A stretch of DNA of 14,993 nucleotides from Actinomycetes bacterium (GCA_021819025.1 JAKASN010000006.1:1-14993); one strand, 5' to 3'; positions 6,419-14,067 are shown, counted from the stretch's first letter. Numbers and translations: made by a program. Notes: generated from the sequence alone by a model not told the origin.

Positions 6419-7492
6419 GAAGTTCTTGCGGACTCGATCAAGTACCAACCCGAGCGGCCCGAGTGGCCCCGGATTCTCAAGAGACTCATCGCCGGAGATG
6501 CCATAGATTTTGATGCGGCTTATGCCGCGATGTCGGACATGCTCTCAGGCGAGACCCCGCTTCCGGTCGCCGCCGGATTCCTGGTGGCGCTGAGAGCCAA
6601 AGGCGAGACCGCCGAAGAGATGGCGGGCCTCGCCACCGCGATGGCGGATTTCGCCACCCCGGTGCACTATGTCGGCGATCTCGTCGACACCTGTGGGACC
6701 GGTGGTGACCAAAAGCACAGCGTGAACATCTCCACGATGGCCGCACTGGTGGTGGCAGCTTCGGGGGCCAAAGTATGTAAGCATGGGAACCGCGCCGCCT
6801 CGTCCATGTCGGGCTCCGCTGACGTGCTGGAATATCTCGGGGTGAAGATCGATCTCGGGGCGAACGACGTACTTAGCTGTATTGAAGAGACCAACATCGG
6901 CTTTTGTCTCGCGCCGCGCTTTCACGGCGCCATGGCGCACGTCATGCCGGTGCGGCGGGCGCTGGCAGTTCCCACGGCATTTAACTTTCTCGGTCCGCTG
7001 GTAAATCCCGCTCGGGCTAATCGCCAGCTTGTAGGAGTATTTGAGCCCAAGATGGCGCGAATCATTGCCGAAGTGCTCGCCCAGCTCGGCTCCGAGCACG
7101 CCTTGGTCGCTTATAGCGCCGATGGCTTCGACGAACTCTCCACGACTTCGATCAATACCGTGATCGAGTTGCGCCGAACAAGTTCTGGCGAGGTGCGCTT
7201 TGAAGAGTACCAGCTTGATCCCCGGGACTTTGGCTTCAAACTCGCAGTGGCGAGCGACATGCTCGGCGGCGACCCGGCGAAAAATGGCGAGGTGCTTCTC
7301 GCGGTGCTTCGCGGAGGAGGCGGCTCGGTGCGCGACATGGTGTTACTCAATGCCGGGGCGGCTCTATATGTTGCTGGCCAAGCTGGCGACATCGCCACCG
7401 GGATCGAAAAAGCACGTGAGATACTTAGCTCGGATCTCGCTGCCAAGACGCTCGAAAATCTCGTTGCGGTTTCGCGCCGACTCGGTTCCTAG
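6416..7492 (+). CDS. trpD: Anthranilate phosphoribosyltransferase
   Basis: TrpD joins anthranilate to phosphoribosyl pyrophosphate in the second step of tryptophan synthesis, in the cytosol. The 358-residue length is normal. Signature blocks are present: DTCGTGGD (91-98) for PRPP, KHGNRAAS (122-129), CLAPRFHGAM (164-173) contacting anthranilate, FNFLGPLVNP (189-198), and the acidic pair D239-E240 in GFDELS for magnesium. The N-terminal helical domain (about 15-85) is intact. No other trp gene is within the window, so the pathway is split, as in many actinobacteria. The start is set by the -10 box at 6404-6409. The gene converges on the exonuclease gene with 25 bases between them, and no clear terminator is visible in the gap. 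Confidence 0.97.
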   Translation: MEVLADSIKYQPERPEWPRILKRLIAGDAIDFDAAYAAMSDMLSGETPLPVAAGFLVALRAKGETAEEMAGLATAMADFATPVHYVGDLVDTCGTGGDQKHSVNISTMAALVVAASGAKVCKHGNRAASSMSGSADVLEYLGVKIDLGANDVLSCIEETNIGFCLAPRFHGAMAHVMPVRRALAVPTAFNFLGPLVNPARANRQLVGVFEPKMARIIAEVLAQLGSEHALVAYSADGFDELSTTSINTVIELRRTSSGEVRFEEYQLDPRDFGFKLAVASDMLGGDPAKNGEVLLAVLRGGGGSVRDMVLLNAGAALYVAGQAGDIATGIEKAREILSSDLAAKTLENLVAVSRRLGS

Positions 7493-7517
7493 CCCCGCCT
7501 TGCGCTCGGGAGGGCGC

Positions 7518-9194
7518 TCAATCGCGTCGTTCCAAGCTTGCGCCTCTGGGCACGAAGGGACGATGGGCGAGTGACAGCGGCATGCTGAGCACCTGACAAG
7601 AGTCGCTAATGCGAAAATCACTGCCAGAAACGAGGTGGTTCCAAAGGATCCACAACTCCTCGAAACTGTGCAGAGCCGGGAACTTATCGCTGGGATGCGG
7701 TGCAAGAGTCAAGGGAGGATCAAGGGCTGCAGCTAGGGAGGGGTCTCGGCGGCTTGAAGCCCGTGGCGAATCCAACAAGATCGCTCCCGCATCGTCGGCG
7801 CGGAGTTCGGTCATCCCGTGATGCAGGTGCAAAATCTTGCCGCTCCGGTTGGAGGTGATTTCAAAACTCTCCAGCGCACCAAGTGACATGGTGGCGAATT
7901 GACGCACCATGGCGAGGATGAGATAGTTGGCGCCGAGGCGAAGTTTCTCTGCCTCCTCAAAGAGCTGAGACTGCGAGAGGACGGTGAGCTTGTGCCAGAG
8001 TCGTCGAGAGATCGCATCCACTGCGATAGCCGTGGCAGGGCTTGCCGATCTCGGCGCCTGAATCTGTTTTGGAGCCAGCTTGTCATCGGTGCGCAAGCGC
8101 CACGCTTCGGGCACCACTTCAAGTGCGTTTCGGAGCGCATACTCAGCGAGTGCAGCACTCCTGCGACTTCGGAAAGGACCGATCGCACTCGATGTGGAGT
8201 CGATAGGTGCTGATGCTTTGAGGATCTTGGTTTGGGCGATGCCTTGTTGGCTGAAGTTGGCGGCGATGTAGCGATAGTCGCTCGCCGAGCGCTTGCCTAA
8301 AGCGTTGAAGCGAGGCTTGAGTCGCTGGATGAGACGCGCTTCGGCAAGGAGCGCCTCGAGTTCGCTTTCGAAAGTCATGTAGCAGAGAGTGTGAATGCCA
8401 GCGAGAAGCGGATCGACTTTTCGTCTCGTGTCGGACGTGAAGTAGGAGCGAAAACGGGCGTTGAGATCTACCGCTTTGCCCACGTAGGTGACTTCTCCAC
8501 TTCCGTCCAGGCTCCAGTAGACCCCATTGCGGCGAGGGAGGTAGTTGCAGGCCCTCAACTTAGCCAGGTGGCGCCCAGCAATCTTGTTGGGGAGCAAGCG
8601 CAGCTCTGCAACGGTGGCCACTCCGTAGCTACCCGCACGTTCGATGAGATGGTGGAGGAGGTCTACCGTGGCCAGTACGTCGGGCATTGCGCGGTGCGAG
8701 GGCTGGTGGTCGAGGCGCAGCTCGGCGGCGAGTGTTCCCAATTTGAAGTTGGTAACTTCTCCCATGATGAGCTTGCGTGCCAGGCTCACAGTGTCTAGCA
8801 AGGGATTTTCCAGGCGCAAGAGCGGCGAGATACGCGAGAGAGCAGCGTTGATGAAGCCGATATCAAAGCCGATGTTGTGTCCGACGATCACCGCCCCTTC
8901 GGCCATCTCCAGGATGCGACTAATCGCTGTGGCAATCAGCGGCGCCCCGCCGAGCATTTCGGGGTAGATGCCCGTCATCTCCGAAATCCCCGATGGCAGA
9001 TAGCCCGATATTGCCACCAGGGACTCGTAGGAGTCGAGCATCTTGCCGCCTCGCATTGTCACCGCTGCGATCTCGGTTATCTCACAGTTTGCCGGCGAAG
9101 TTCCGGTGGTCTCGACATCGACAATGAGGAATTTCGTCTCCCCCAGGGTCGGCTCGAGGTCGGTGAAATGTAGTTGCTCTCCCAATCGATACAT
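7518..9194 (-). CDS. DEDDh 3'-5' exonuclease fused to UvrC-like GIY-YIG nuclease
   Basis: This 558-residue protein joins two nuclease modules. The N-terminal DnaQ-like domain (about 20-185) has D26 and E28 in VDVETTG, D111 in NIGFDIGF, and H167/D172 in HRAMPD: a full DEDDh site. The GIY-YIG domain (about 215-300) shows GVYW (224-227), TYVGKAVDLNARF (236-248) with R247, E285 in LLAEARLI and the LKPRFN end typical of UvrC and Cho. The rest resembles the less conserved C-terminal half of the actinobacterial family, with a UvrB-interaction-like stretch around 410-440. Family knowledge suggests DNA repair, nicking by GIY-YIG and trimming by the exonuclease; the pairing in one chain is inferred to couple them. 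The start ATG at 9194 has a weak ribosome site; a TAGTAT box on the minus strand (9226-9221) may serve as -10. Convergent with trpD, as I recall for Rv2191-trpD in Mycobacterium tuberculosis. Confidence 0.9.
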   Translation of the reverse strand: MYRLGEQLHFTDLEPTLGETKFLIVDVETTGTSPANCEITEIAAVTMRGGKMLDSYESLVAISGYLPSGISEMTGIYPEMLGGAPLIATAISRILEMAEGAVIVGHNIGFDIGFINAALSRISPLLRLENPLLDTVSLARKLIMGEVTNFKLGTLAAELRLDHQPSHRAMPDVLATVDLLHHLIERAGSYGVATVAELRLLPNKIAGRHLAKLRACNYLPRRNGVYWSLDGSGEVTYVGKAVDLNARFRSYFTSDTRRKVDPLLAGIHTLCYMTFESELEALLAEARLIQRLKPRFNALGKRSASDYRYIAANFSQQGIAQTKILKASAPIDSTSSAIGPFRSRRSAALAEYALRNALEVVPEAWRLRTDDKLAPKQIQAPRSASPATAIAVDAISRRLWHKLTVLSQSQLFEEAEKLRLGANYLILAMVRQFATMSLGALESFEITSNRSGKILHLHHGMTELRADDAGAILLDSPRASSRRDPSLAAALDPPLTLAPHPSDKFPALHSFEELWILWNHLVSGSDFRISDSCQVLSMPLSLAHRPFVPRGASLERRD

Positions 9195-9473
9195 CCCAGA
9201 ACTAGAACATCTGTACGGTAATACTATTCAGTGTGGTGGCCATGCGAGCACCAAGTAGGCCACCACGGGGTCTCGGGGTGCGCGGCTAGGTTGCGGGGAG
9301 GCAAAGTCGCGCTGGCGCTGGGTAATCGGCGAGTTGGGCGAAGTTGTCTCATGCCACCGGGCATCGGGGAGGCGCAAAGGAAACTCCCATGAGAAGTGGC
9401 GTCATGGCGTCGCGCGTCGCGATCATGGCGATCTTGGGAGGTAATTGGTGAGTTACGACGGAGTTGCCCTAAT
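9195..9473. other. Divergent intergenic region between the exonuclease gene and the zinc-ribbon gene
   Basis: No coding frame is supported here. The gap must hold the promoter of the minus-strand exonuclease gene (candidate -10 at 9226-9221) and perhaps one for the zinc-ribbon gene. It also holds the stem-loop at 9233-9266, listed separately. The rest is GC-rich with short GCGATC/CGCG repeats of no clear meaning. Confidence 0.5.
9233..9266. repeat. 9-bp perfect inverted repeat upstream of the exonuclease gene
   Basis: GTGGTGGCC (9233-9241) and GGCCACCAC (9258-9266) are exact complements around a 16-base loop. The repeat occupies the place of the -35 region if the TAGTAT box at 9226-9221 is used on the minus strand, so an operator is possible. 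No T-run follows on either strand. Confidence 0.5.
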
Positions 9474-9701
9474 ATGGTGGGAGTGGAATTGCCCAAATAC
9501 CGATGTGACAACTGCGGAAATAAGACCCGCTTCGACGTGGTGGCGACGGAGCGCTTTGTGGCGTTTTACCATTACAGTCTCGGCGGCGAGCTGAGTGTGG
9601 AGTCGCGCGAGGTTAGCGACTTCACCGTTGAGTCGGTGACGTGCAGATGGTGTGGATCTGCGAAGTCCATTGTCGATGATTCCCTTCTCATAGAAGGTTG
9701 A
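9474..9701 (+). CDS. Small two-CxxC zinc-ribbon protein of unknown function
   Basis: The 75-residue product has two cysteine pairs, C11-x2-C14 (YRCDNCGNKTRFD) and C57-x2-C60 (VTCRWCGSAKSI), spaced as in a zinc ribbon, with a beta-rich middle (FVAFYHYSLGGELSVESREV). I recall similar short proteins annotated as hypothetical in actinobacteria, but no function is established. The frame is open further upstream to 9396. ATG 9474 is favoured because the sequence before it is not protein-like and GGAG lies at 9460-9463; GTG 9483 is an alternative that would start two residues before Glu-Leu-Pro. It is divergent from the exonuclease gene, and the group II intron begins about 55 bases after its stop. 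RNA or DNA binding would fit a zinc ribbon but nothing shows it directly. Confidence 0.75.
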   Translation: MVGVELPKYRCDNCGNKTRFDVVATERFVAFYHYSLGGELSVESREVSDFTVESVTCRWCGSAKSIVDDSLLIEG

Positions 9702-10372
9702 TTTCCAAAGGTTTAGCCAGGCTCTCTCCTGGAATGGCGTAAATGGGGTGGGGGAGTGTGTGCTGTGAATGCTAACCATAAGTCGACCTCTTAAGGTCGC
9801 TGGCCAAGCAATGCGATATGGGAGATGGAGGAAGGAGCTTATGCTCCCTGGCCCTCCGAGATCAACTCTGCGAGAGAGGGGTCTCAAACCACCGTCAGGT
9901 GCGTCGGTAAAGAGCCGAGGTATTGAGCGTGACGGGAAAAGGCGGAGATACCTCCGTCAGGTATGTACTACGAAGATGAGCGAAAGCGAACCATCCGATG
10001 ACGCATCGAAAACTCGAAGGATGGCATCAGAACCAAGGTTGACTTCCTGCCTTGGGATGAGTCTGGCGGGTTGTCTCGTTCCTGGCCAGACGGTGTCCGG
10101 TGTAAAGGTGGCATGAGCGTAGTACTGGCTTTCATATTGAACTCAGGAACCAGTCGTGTGGTTGCCCTTGTGGAAAAACACAAGGAACGGGAGTACGCCG
10201 AGGCAAAAGCCGAAGGCGAGAGTACCGGATGCTATGCACTGGGGCGGACTGGGGTGTATTAGCGATGAAGGTCTTGTAATGAGACTGGAGCAAAGGCCCC
10301 AGGCGAACGGACTGCAAAGGACAGGCCAACCCAGCAATGGGGACGAGCTGAAACGGAACAGTTGCGAGCAGG

Positions 10373-10406
10373 AAGCCGAATGAATCGAGAGGTTCACGTT
10401 CGGTTT
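10373..10406 (+). ncRNA. Group II intron domain V (catalytic hairpin)
   Basis: The segment is exactly 34 bases, the canonical size. It has the AGC catalytic triad (10374-10376), a lower stem CCGA.../...TCGG, the two-base bulge, an upper stem AATC/GGTT with a GAGA (GNRA) tetraloop, and ends GGTTT. All pairing partners are kept, so the active site looks functional. This is the strongest single piece of evidence for the intron. Confidence 0.9.
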
Positions 10407-10446
10407 GACGGGAACGGGAGGGGGCGGTTCCCTCCCGTCACCCTAC
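10407..10446 (+). ncRNA. Group II intron domain VI and 3' splice site
   Basis: GACGGGA (10407-10413) pairs perfectly with TCCCGTC (10433-10439). The next base, A10440, is seven bases from the proposed 3' end at C10446, where the branch-point adenosine is expected. The end CCCTAC fits the AY consensus. The inner part (GGGAGGGGGCGGTTCCC) can form a second pairing. The exact 3' boundary is uncertain by a few bases. Confidence 0.7.
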
Positions 10447-10540
10447 CGCGGTATTTTGCCCCTCTTGCAGCGCGGTTCCAATTCCGGAGTTACTTTGTCA
10501 ACAATTGAGGACGGAGAAATATCTTGCTCGCCTTTAGAAT

Positions 10541-10562
10541 TAACACTGTCTAGGTAGTGTTA
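10541..10562 (+). promoter_or_regulatory. 22-bp interrupted palindrome upstream of the oxidoreductase gene
   Basis: TAACACT (10541-10547) and AGTGTTA (10556-10562) are exact complements around 8 bases, and CTAG at the centre is symmetric too, so only two GT steps break the dyad. A TAGAAT -10-like box lies directly upstream at 10535-10540, which would place the palindrome over the transcription start. This is the typical position of a repressor operator; the regulator is unknown. The leader to the ATG at 10679 would be about 130 bases. Confidence 0.5.
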
Positions 10563-10678
10563 TTTGTCTGGGTTTGCTCCAAATATGGCTGGAGCGGCCA
10601 CGAGGGGGTGCGCCGCAAGTGTATGGTGGCACATTCGCCCAGGGCGTTTGGGCAGCGTAAATTTCGGAGAGTGGGAAG

Positions 10679-11449
10679 ATGGCCAGCGAACTTGCAGTTA
10701 CTTTGACATCTCGGCGTGACCGTTCCAAGCCGAAGAACTGGCAGATGGCCACGGTAACCGAGGTAATCGTGGAGACTCCCGAGACGTCCACCTTGCGTCT
10801 CGCCCTGGTGGAGAGCGATGGTTTTTTGCCCGGGCAGTACTACAACATCAGAATTCCCGTCGAGGGAAGACCCCGTCCAATCCAGCGTGCCTATTCGGTA
10901 GGATCCTCCCCGATACCTGACGCTTCGGTGATCGACGTGGGCGTGCGCGAGACCCCCGGGGGACTCGTCTCGCCAGTATTAGTCCGCCAGGTCGCCCCGG
11001 GCGACCTTCTGGAAGTTCGTGGACCTTATGGCAATTTCACTTGGACCGAGCGAGACGGTGGACCAGTCTTTCTAATCGGGGCTGGTTCAGGAGTAGTTCC
11101 TTTGATGTCGATGATTCGCTACCAAGCACATAAGGGCAGCGCCCAGCCAATGCATCTGCTGTTTTCTTCTAAAAGTCAAGAGTTTGCGATCTATGCGCAA
11201 GAGTTAGCGGCACTTGAGGCCAAATATCAATGGCTCACCGTTTCGCACACCTTTACCCGCGATCCCCACGACGAGCGCGCGCGCTTCCACCGTCGTATCG
11301 ACAAAGAGATGATCGCCGAGGTCCACTCCGAACTCCAAGCGCGCGTGGCCTTTATTTGTGGACCCCCCGAAGTGGTGGAATCCGCCGAAGAGATTCTTTG
11401 CGATCTTGGCATGCCACCCGAACAGGTTAAGACGGAAAAGTACGACTGA
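10679..11449 (+). CDS. Ferredoxin-reductase-type FAD/NAD(P)-binding oxidoreductase
   Basis: The 256-residue protein has a FAD domain (about 20-125) with PGQYYNI (51-57) and RAYS (70-73), the FAD-isoalloxazine motif, then GPYGNF (115-120). A nucleotide-binding domain follows with GAGSGVVPLMSM (134-145) and the late FICGPPE (225-231) that contacts the nicotinamide. It ends KTEKYD, close to the usual position of the terminal aromatic residue. There is no [2Fe-2S] ferredoxin domain and no globin or oxygenase fusion, so it is a stand-alone reductase moving electrons between NAD(P)H and an unknown ferredoxin or oxygenase. GGAGAG (10666-10671) serves ATG 10679. It is followed after only three bases by a DUF4031 gene, so the two are probably cotranscribed with queG. 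Whether it reduces the ferredoxin needed by QueG is a tempting but unproven idea. Confidence 0.9.
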   Translation: MASELAVTLTSRRDRSKPKNWQMATVTEVIVETPETSTLRLALVESDGFLPGQYYNIRIPVEGRPRPIQRAYSVGSSPIPDASVIDVGVRETPGGLVSPVLVRQVAPGDLLEVRGPYGNFTWTERDGGPVFLIGAGSGVVPLMSMIRYQAHKGSAQPMHLLFSSKSQEFAIYAQELAALEAKYQWLTVSHTFTRDPHDERARFHRRIDKEMIAEVHSELQARVAFICGPPEVVESAEEILCDLGMPPEQVKTEKYD

Positions 11450-11452
11450 GAG

Positions 11453-11719
11453 GTGGCGATCTGGGTCGACTCTGCACTGTGGACATTTCGCGGCGTGAAG
11501 CACGCTCATATGGTGTCGGACTCTTCCTACGATGAGCTCCATGACTTCGCGGCGCAGCTCGGTTTTCCCCGGAGAGCTTTTCAGGGCGACCATTACGACA
11601 TCCCCGACTACCTCATCCCGGTGGCGTTGAGTCTGGGAGCCACCTCGATTGGCCCCCGCGAGCTGGTAAGTCGTCTCAGATCTTCTGGACTGCGGCTGGC
11701 TCGGAGCAAGAAAGCATAA
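11453..11719 (+). CDS. DUF4031 domain protein
   Basis: The 88-residue product starts AIWVDSALWTFRG and contains HMVSDSSYDELHDFAAQLG and RRAFQGDHYDIP, then a late GATSIGPRELVSRLR. This is the DUF4031 pattern as I know it: a small one-domain protein with conserved Asp/His/Trp residues, no known activity. The GTG start lies three bases after the previous stop; its own ribosome site is poor (AGAGG abuts the codon), which points to translational coupling. The stop TAA at 11717-11719 is one base before the GTG of the next gene. Its fixed place between the oxidoreductase and queG suggests a shared transcript, not necessarily a shared function. Confidence 0.85.
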   Translation: MAIWVDSALWTFRGVKHAHMVSDSSYDELHDFAAQLGFPRRAFQGDHYDIPDYLIPVALSLGATSIGPRELVSRLRSSGLRLARSKKA

Positions 11720-11720
11720 T

Positions 11721-12818
11721 GTGGCAGGAGATGACGCGGCGGGCCTCGTTGGCCAAAGCGCGGCAAGATTGAGAGCTTTTGAGCTCGCGTCGCAGCTGGA
11801 GAAACTTGCCCTAGAAGCCGGACTGGTCGGTTTTGGCATTTCGTCCTCGCGTGAGTATAAGAACGTACGGATCATGCTCGAAGAGCGCGAGGCTCTGGGT
11901 TATCGCGACACCATGGAGTTCACCTACCGTAATCCCCCTCGCTCTAGCAGCGCTAATGCGGTATTGGCCGAGGCTAAATCGGTAATTACCGCGGCGCTCT
12001 ACTATGGCGACCAGGGCGATGAAAGCTTGGCTAGTGCTTCGATAGCTCGATACGCCAAGTCCGACAACTATGGGGCGCTCGGCGCCAAGCTCAAGATTCT
12101 CGCCGAGTTTCTTGCATCTCGGGGATATTTGGCCCGTGTCGCTCTCGACTCCAACGCGATGATCGATAAAGAGGCAGCGCTGCGCGCGGGCTCGGGGAGC
12201 TACCTAAAGAATTCGCTCATTGCGATACCGCGATACGGCTCAATGGTGGTGCTGGGCAATGTCGTCACCAATGCCGCTCTAATTCCTTCGTCTCGCCAGC
12301 TGCGTCTACTAAGTTGTGGCAGTTGTAGACGCTGCATCGACGCTTGTCCCACCGGGGCGATTCGTCCCGGTGGGGCTATCGATGCCCGACGATGCATCTC
12401 CTGGGTCCTGCAAAAGCCCGGCAAAATTCCCATCGAGCTTCGCGAGGCGATCGCCACGCGGGTCTACGGCTGTGACACATGCCAAGATATCTGCCCATAC
12501 AACCACGCGGCGCGAGAAGTTCATCCCTCGCCCGAAGTTGTCGTCGCAGATCTCTTGGCGATTCTGGAGATGTCCGACGAGGAGCTTCTCGCAGGCTTCT
12601 CCCATCTTTATCTCCACAAGCGAGATCCGGGAATCCTGCGGCGCAATGCGCTGCTCGCTCTCGCTAACGCGAAAGTCAGCGAAGTTGGAGATCTCCAACC
12701 CCTCTTGGCCACTTTGGAGAGGTATCGTGGTTCGCCGGATGCAGTCTTGGCGGAACAAGCGAGCTACTCATCTGTCTTGGTTGGCGCACTTGATCGGCGC
12801 GGGGCGCGCCAGGGATGA
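11721..12818 (+). CDS. queG: Epoxyqueuosine reductase
   Basis: QueG is a cobalamin- and iron-sulfur-dependent enzyme that removes the epoxide oxygen from epoxyqueuosine in tRNA, the last step of queuosine formation. The 365-residue length fits. Visible features are ARYAKSDNYGALGAKLK (109-125), D143 at the position of the catalytic aspartate, the first cluster motif C199-x2-C202-x2-C205-x3-C209-P, C225 in DARRCISW, the second motif C251-x2-C254-x3-C258-P, and a HEAT-like C-terminus (about 275-350). The usual GLGWxGKN segment reads GSGSYLKNS here (157-165), replacing a glycine with leucine, so cofactor contact may differ. GTG 11721 has only a weak ribosome site; TTG near residue 17 is an alternative. 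No other queuosine gene is in the window. A related B12-dependent reductase with another substrate is possible. Confidence 0.88.
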   Translation: MAGDDAAGLVGQSAARLRAFELASQLEKLALEAGLVGFGISSSREYKNVRIMLEEREALGYRDTMEFTYRNPPRSSSANAVLAEAKSVITAALYYGDQGDESLASASIARYAKSDNYGALGAKLKILAEFLASRGYLARVALDSNAMIDKEAALRAGSGSYLKNSLIAIPRYGSMVVLGNVVTNAALIPSSRQLRLLSCGSCRRCIDACPTGAIRPGGAIDARRCISWVLQKPGKIPIELREAIATRVYGCDTCQDICPYNHAAREVHPSPEVVVADLLAILEMSDEELLAGFSHLYLHKRDPGILRRNALLALANAKVSEVGDLQPLLATLERYRGSPDAVLAEQASYSSVLVGALDRRGARQG

Positions 12819-12879
12819 GCCCAAAGCTCGTGGCACCCAAGTATGTGCCAAGTTTGGGGGAACTACGCTGGAGAGACCC

Positions 12880-14067
12880 ATGCGCTACAGCTCCCTAAGT
12901 GTCACCGAGATTCGTCAACCACGCCATTTGCACACCTCGCGCCGTCATCTTTTGGTTACCAATGACTTCCCTCCCAAGTTTGGGGGAATACAAAACTATC
13001 TCTATGAGATCTATCGCCGCCTACCCGCCCAAGACGTCGCAGTCCTTACGAGCAGTTATCCCGGCGACGACGCCTTTGATGCCCGCGCGCCCTTTGAAGT
13101 AATTCGGCTTGAGAGAAAGTGGCTTCTTCCCACGCGACCGCTTGTACAACTCGTCACCGAACTCATCTCCGATATGGGTGCTGAGACTCTCGCCGTTGAT
13201 CCCGCACTACCCCTAGGTGCTATTGCGGGCAGGCTACCGCTTGCCTGCACACTCGTCGTTCATGGGGCTGAAGTGGTGATTCCGGCCAAGTTGCCGATTC
13301 TGAGATCCCGCCTCGCCGCAGTGGTGAGATCCAGTAACGGCATCGTCGCAGCGGGTGAATATACCCTGTCCGCGCTCGATAAATACCGTGGGTCGCCTTT
13401 CGGAGGGTCCTTTCGAGCCAGCATCGTGCCGCCCGGAGTCGATACAGAGCGCTTTCATCCCCTTGGGGAAAAAGAGCGCCGCGAACTTCGGGAACGCATG
13501 GGTTATCGCGAGGGTGACTTTGTCGTGGTGGGGATCTCGCGCCTGGTGCCGCGAAAGGGGATGGACACCCTTATTGACGCTTGTGCAATCGCAGCTCGAG
13601 AAGTTGGCGGGCTGCGCTTGGTGATTGGCGGCGAGGGACGAGATGGCCCACGACTCAAGAGACGGGCGGAATCCAAGCAGTTAGCGGTAACTTTCACCGG
13701 ACGTCTCAGTGACCCCGAAATGGTGGAACTCTACCAGGTCGCCGATCTTTTTGCCATGTTATGCCGCAACCGTTGGTTCGGCTTGGAGCAGGAGGGTTTC
13801 GGGATCGTATTTCTTGAAGCTGCGGCATGCGGGGTTCCCCAGCTCGCGGGACGATCGGGTGGCGCAAGCGAGGCGGTTGAAGATGGCGTCTCGGGATTCA
13901 TTATCGAGGAGCCTAAAAACGCTGCTTTGGTCGCGGCGCGAATCCTTCAGTTGGCGCGAGATCCCGAGTTGCGCTTCAAGCTCGGGGATCAAGCACGCCT
14001 TCGGGCGAAGCGCCACTTCGATTATGGCGCTCTTGCCCAACTCTACGCCAAGCACTTTGGGCTGTGA
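12880..14067 (+). CDS. pimB: GT4 glycosyltransferase, PimB-like mannosyltransferase
   Basis: The 395-residue protein has the GT-B fold of family GT4. The N-terminal domain begins LLVTNDFPPKFGGIQNY (24-40), with the GGI donor/acceptor loop, and has H128 in VVHGAEV. The C-terminal domain shows SRLVPRKGMDTLI (220-232), the Arg/Lys pair for the nucleotide-sugar phosphates, and E305-x7-E313 in EQEGFGIVFLE. The stretch FAMLCRNRWFGLEQEG closely resembles actinobacterial PimB', which adds a second mannose from GDP-mannose to phosphatidylinositol monomannoside at the inner membrane face. The frame is open far upstream inside queG; ATG 12880 is set by GGAGAG at 12870-12875. The roughly 20 residues before the first strand are longer than usual. 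The following SRPBCC gene is also a PimB' neighbour in mycobacteria as I recall. Substrate assignment is by similarity only. Confidence 0.85.
   Translation: MRYSSLSVTEIRQPRHLHTSRRHLLVTNDFPPKFGGIQNYLYEIYRRLPAQDVAVLTSSYPGDDAFDARAPFEVIRLERKWLLPTRPLVQLVTELISDMGAETLAVDPALPLGAIAGRLPLACTLVVHGAEVVIPAKLPILRSRLAAVVRSSNGIVAAGEYTLSALDKYRGSPFGGSFRASIVPPGVDTERFHPLGEKERRELRERMGYREGDFVVVGISRLVPRKGMDTLIDACAIAAREVGGLRLVIGGEGRDGPRLKRRAESKQLAVTFTGRLSDPEMVELYQVADLFAMLCRNRWFGLEQEGFGIVFLEAAACGVPQLAGRSGGASEAVEDGVSGFIIEEPKNAALVAARILQLARDPELRFKLGDQARLRAKRHFDYGALAQLYAKHFGL

Larger units (their letters stand above)
9758..10446 (+). mobile_element. Group II intron lacking an intron-encoded protein
   Basis: The stretch starts with GTGTG, a match to the group II 5' consensus GUGYG (a start two bases earlier is possible), and ends with ACCCTAC. 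In between are blocks I recognise from bacterial group II domain I-III, such as GCGTGACGGGAAAAGGCGGA, ACCTCCGTCAGGTATG, GAAGATGAGCGAAAGCGAAC and ACTGGGGCGGACTGGGG. Domain V (10373-10406) and domain VI (10407-10446) are intact. No frame codes for a reverse transcriptase or maturase and no YADD motif is seen; domain IV (roughly 10300-10372) is short. At about 690 bases this is the ribozyme core alone, so splicing or mobility would need a maturase supplied from elsewhere. It lies between genes, downstream of the zinc-ribbon gene and upstream of the oxidoreductase, in the same direction. Confidence 0.85.

Noticed and set aside
9752..9848. IBS1-EBS1 pairing GGGAGT (9752-9757) with GCTCCC (9843-9848) for the intron
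   Set aside because: The pairing exists, but GCTCCC sits within a local hairpin (GGAGC-TTAT-GCTCC) and earlier in domain I than expected, so I do not claim it as the exon-binding site.
10156..10383. Small open frames within 9769-10397 on both strands as protein genes
   Set aside because: They fall inside the structured intron RNA, have no homology I recognise, and contain no reverse transcriptase or maturase motif.
10478..10495. tRNA T-arm-like GGTTCCAATTCC
   Set aside because: No acceptor, D or anticodon stem can be built around it.
12316..12879. N-terminal extension of the PimB-like frame through queG
   Set aside because: The frame is open but the translation is Ser/Arg/Pro-rich and overlaps the conserved queG cluster motifs; ATG 12880 has a proper ribosome site.
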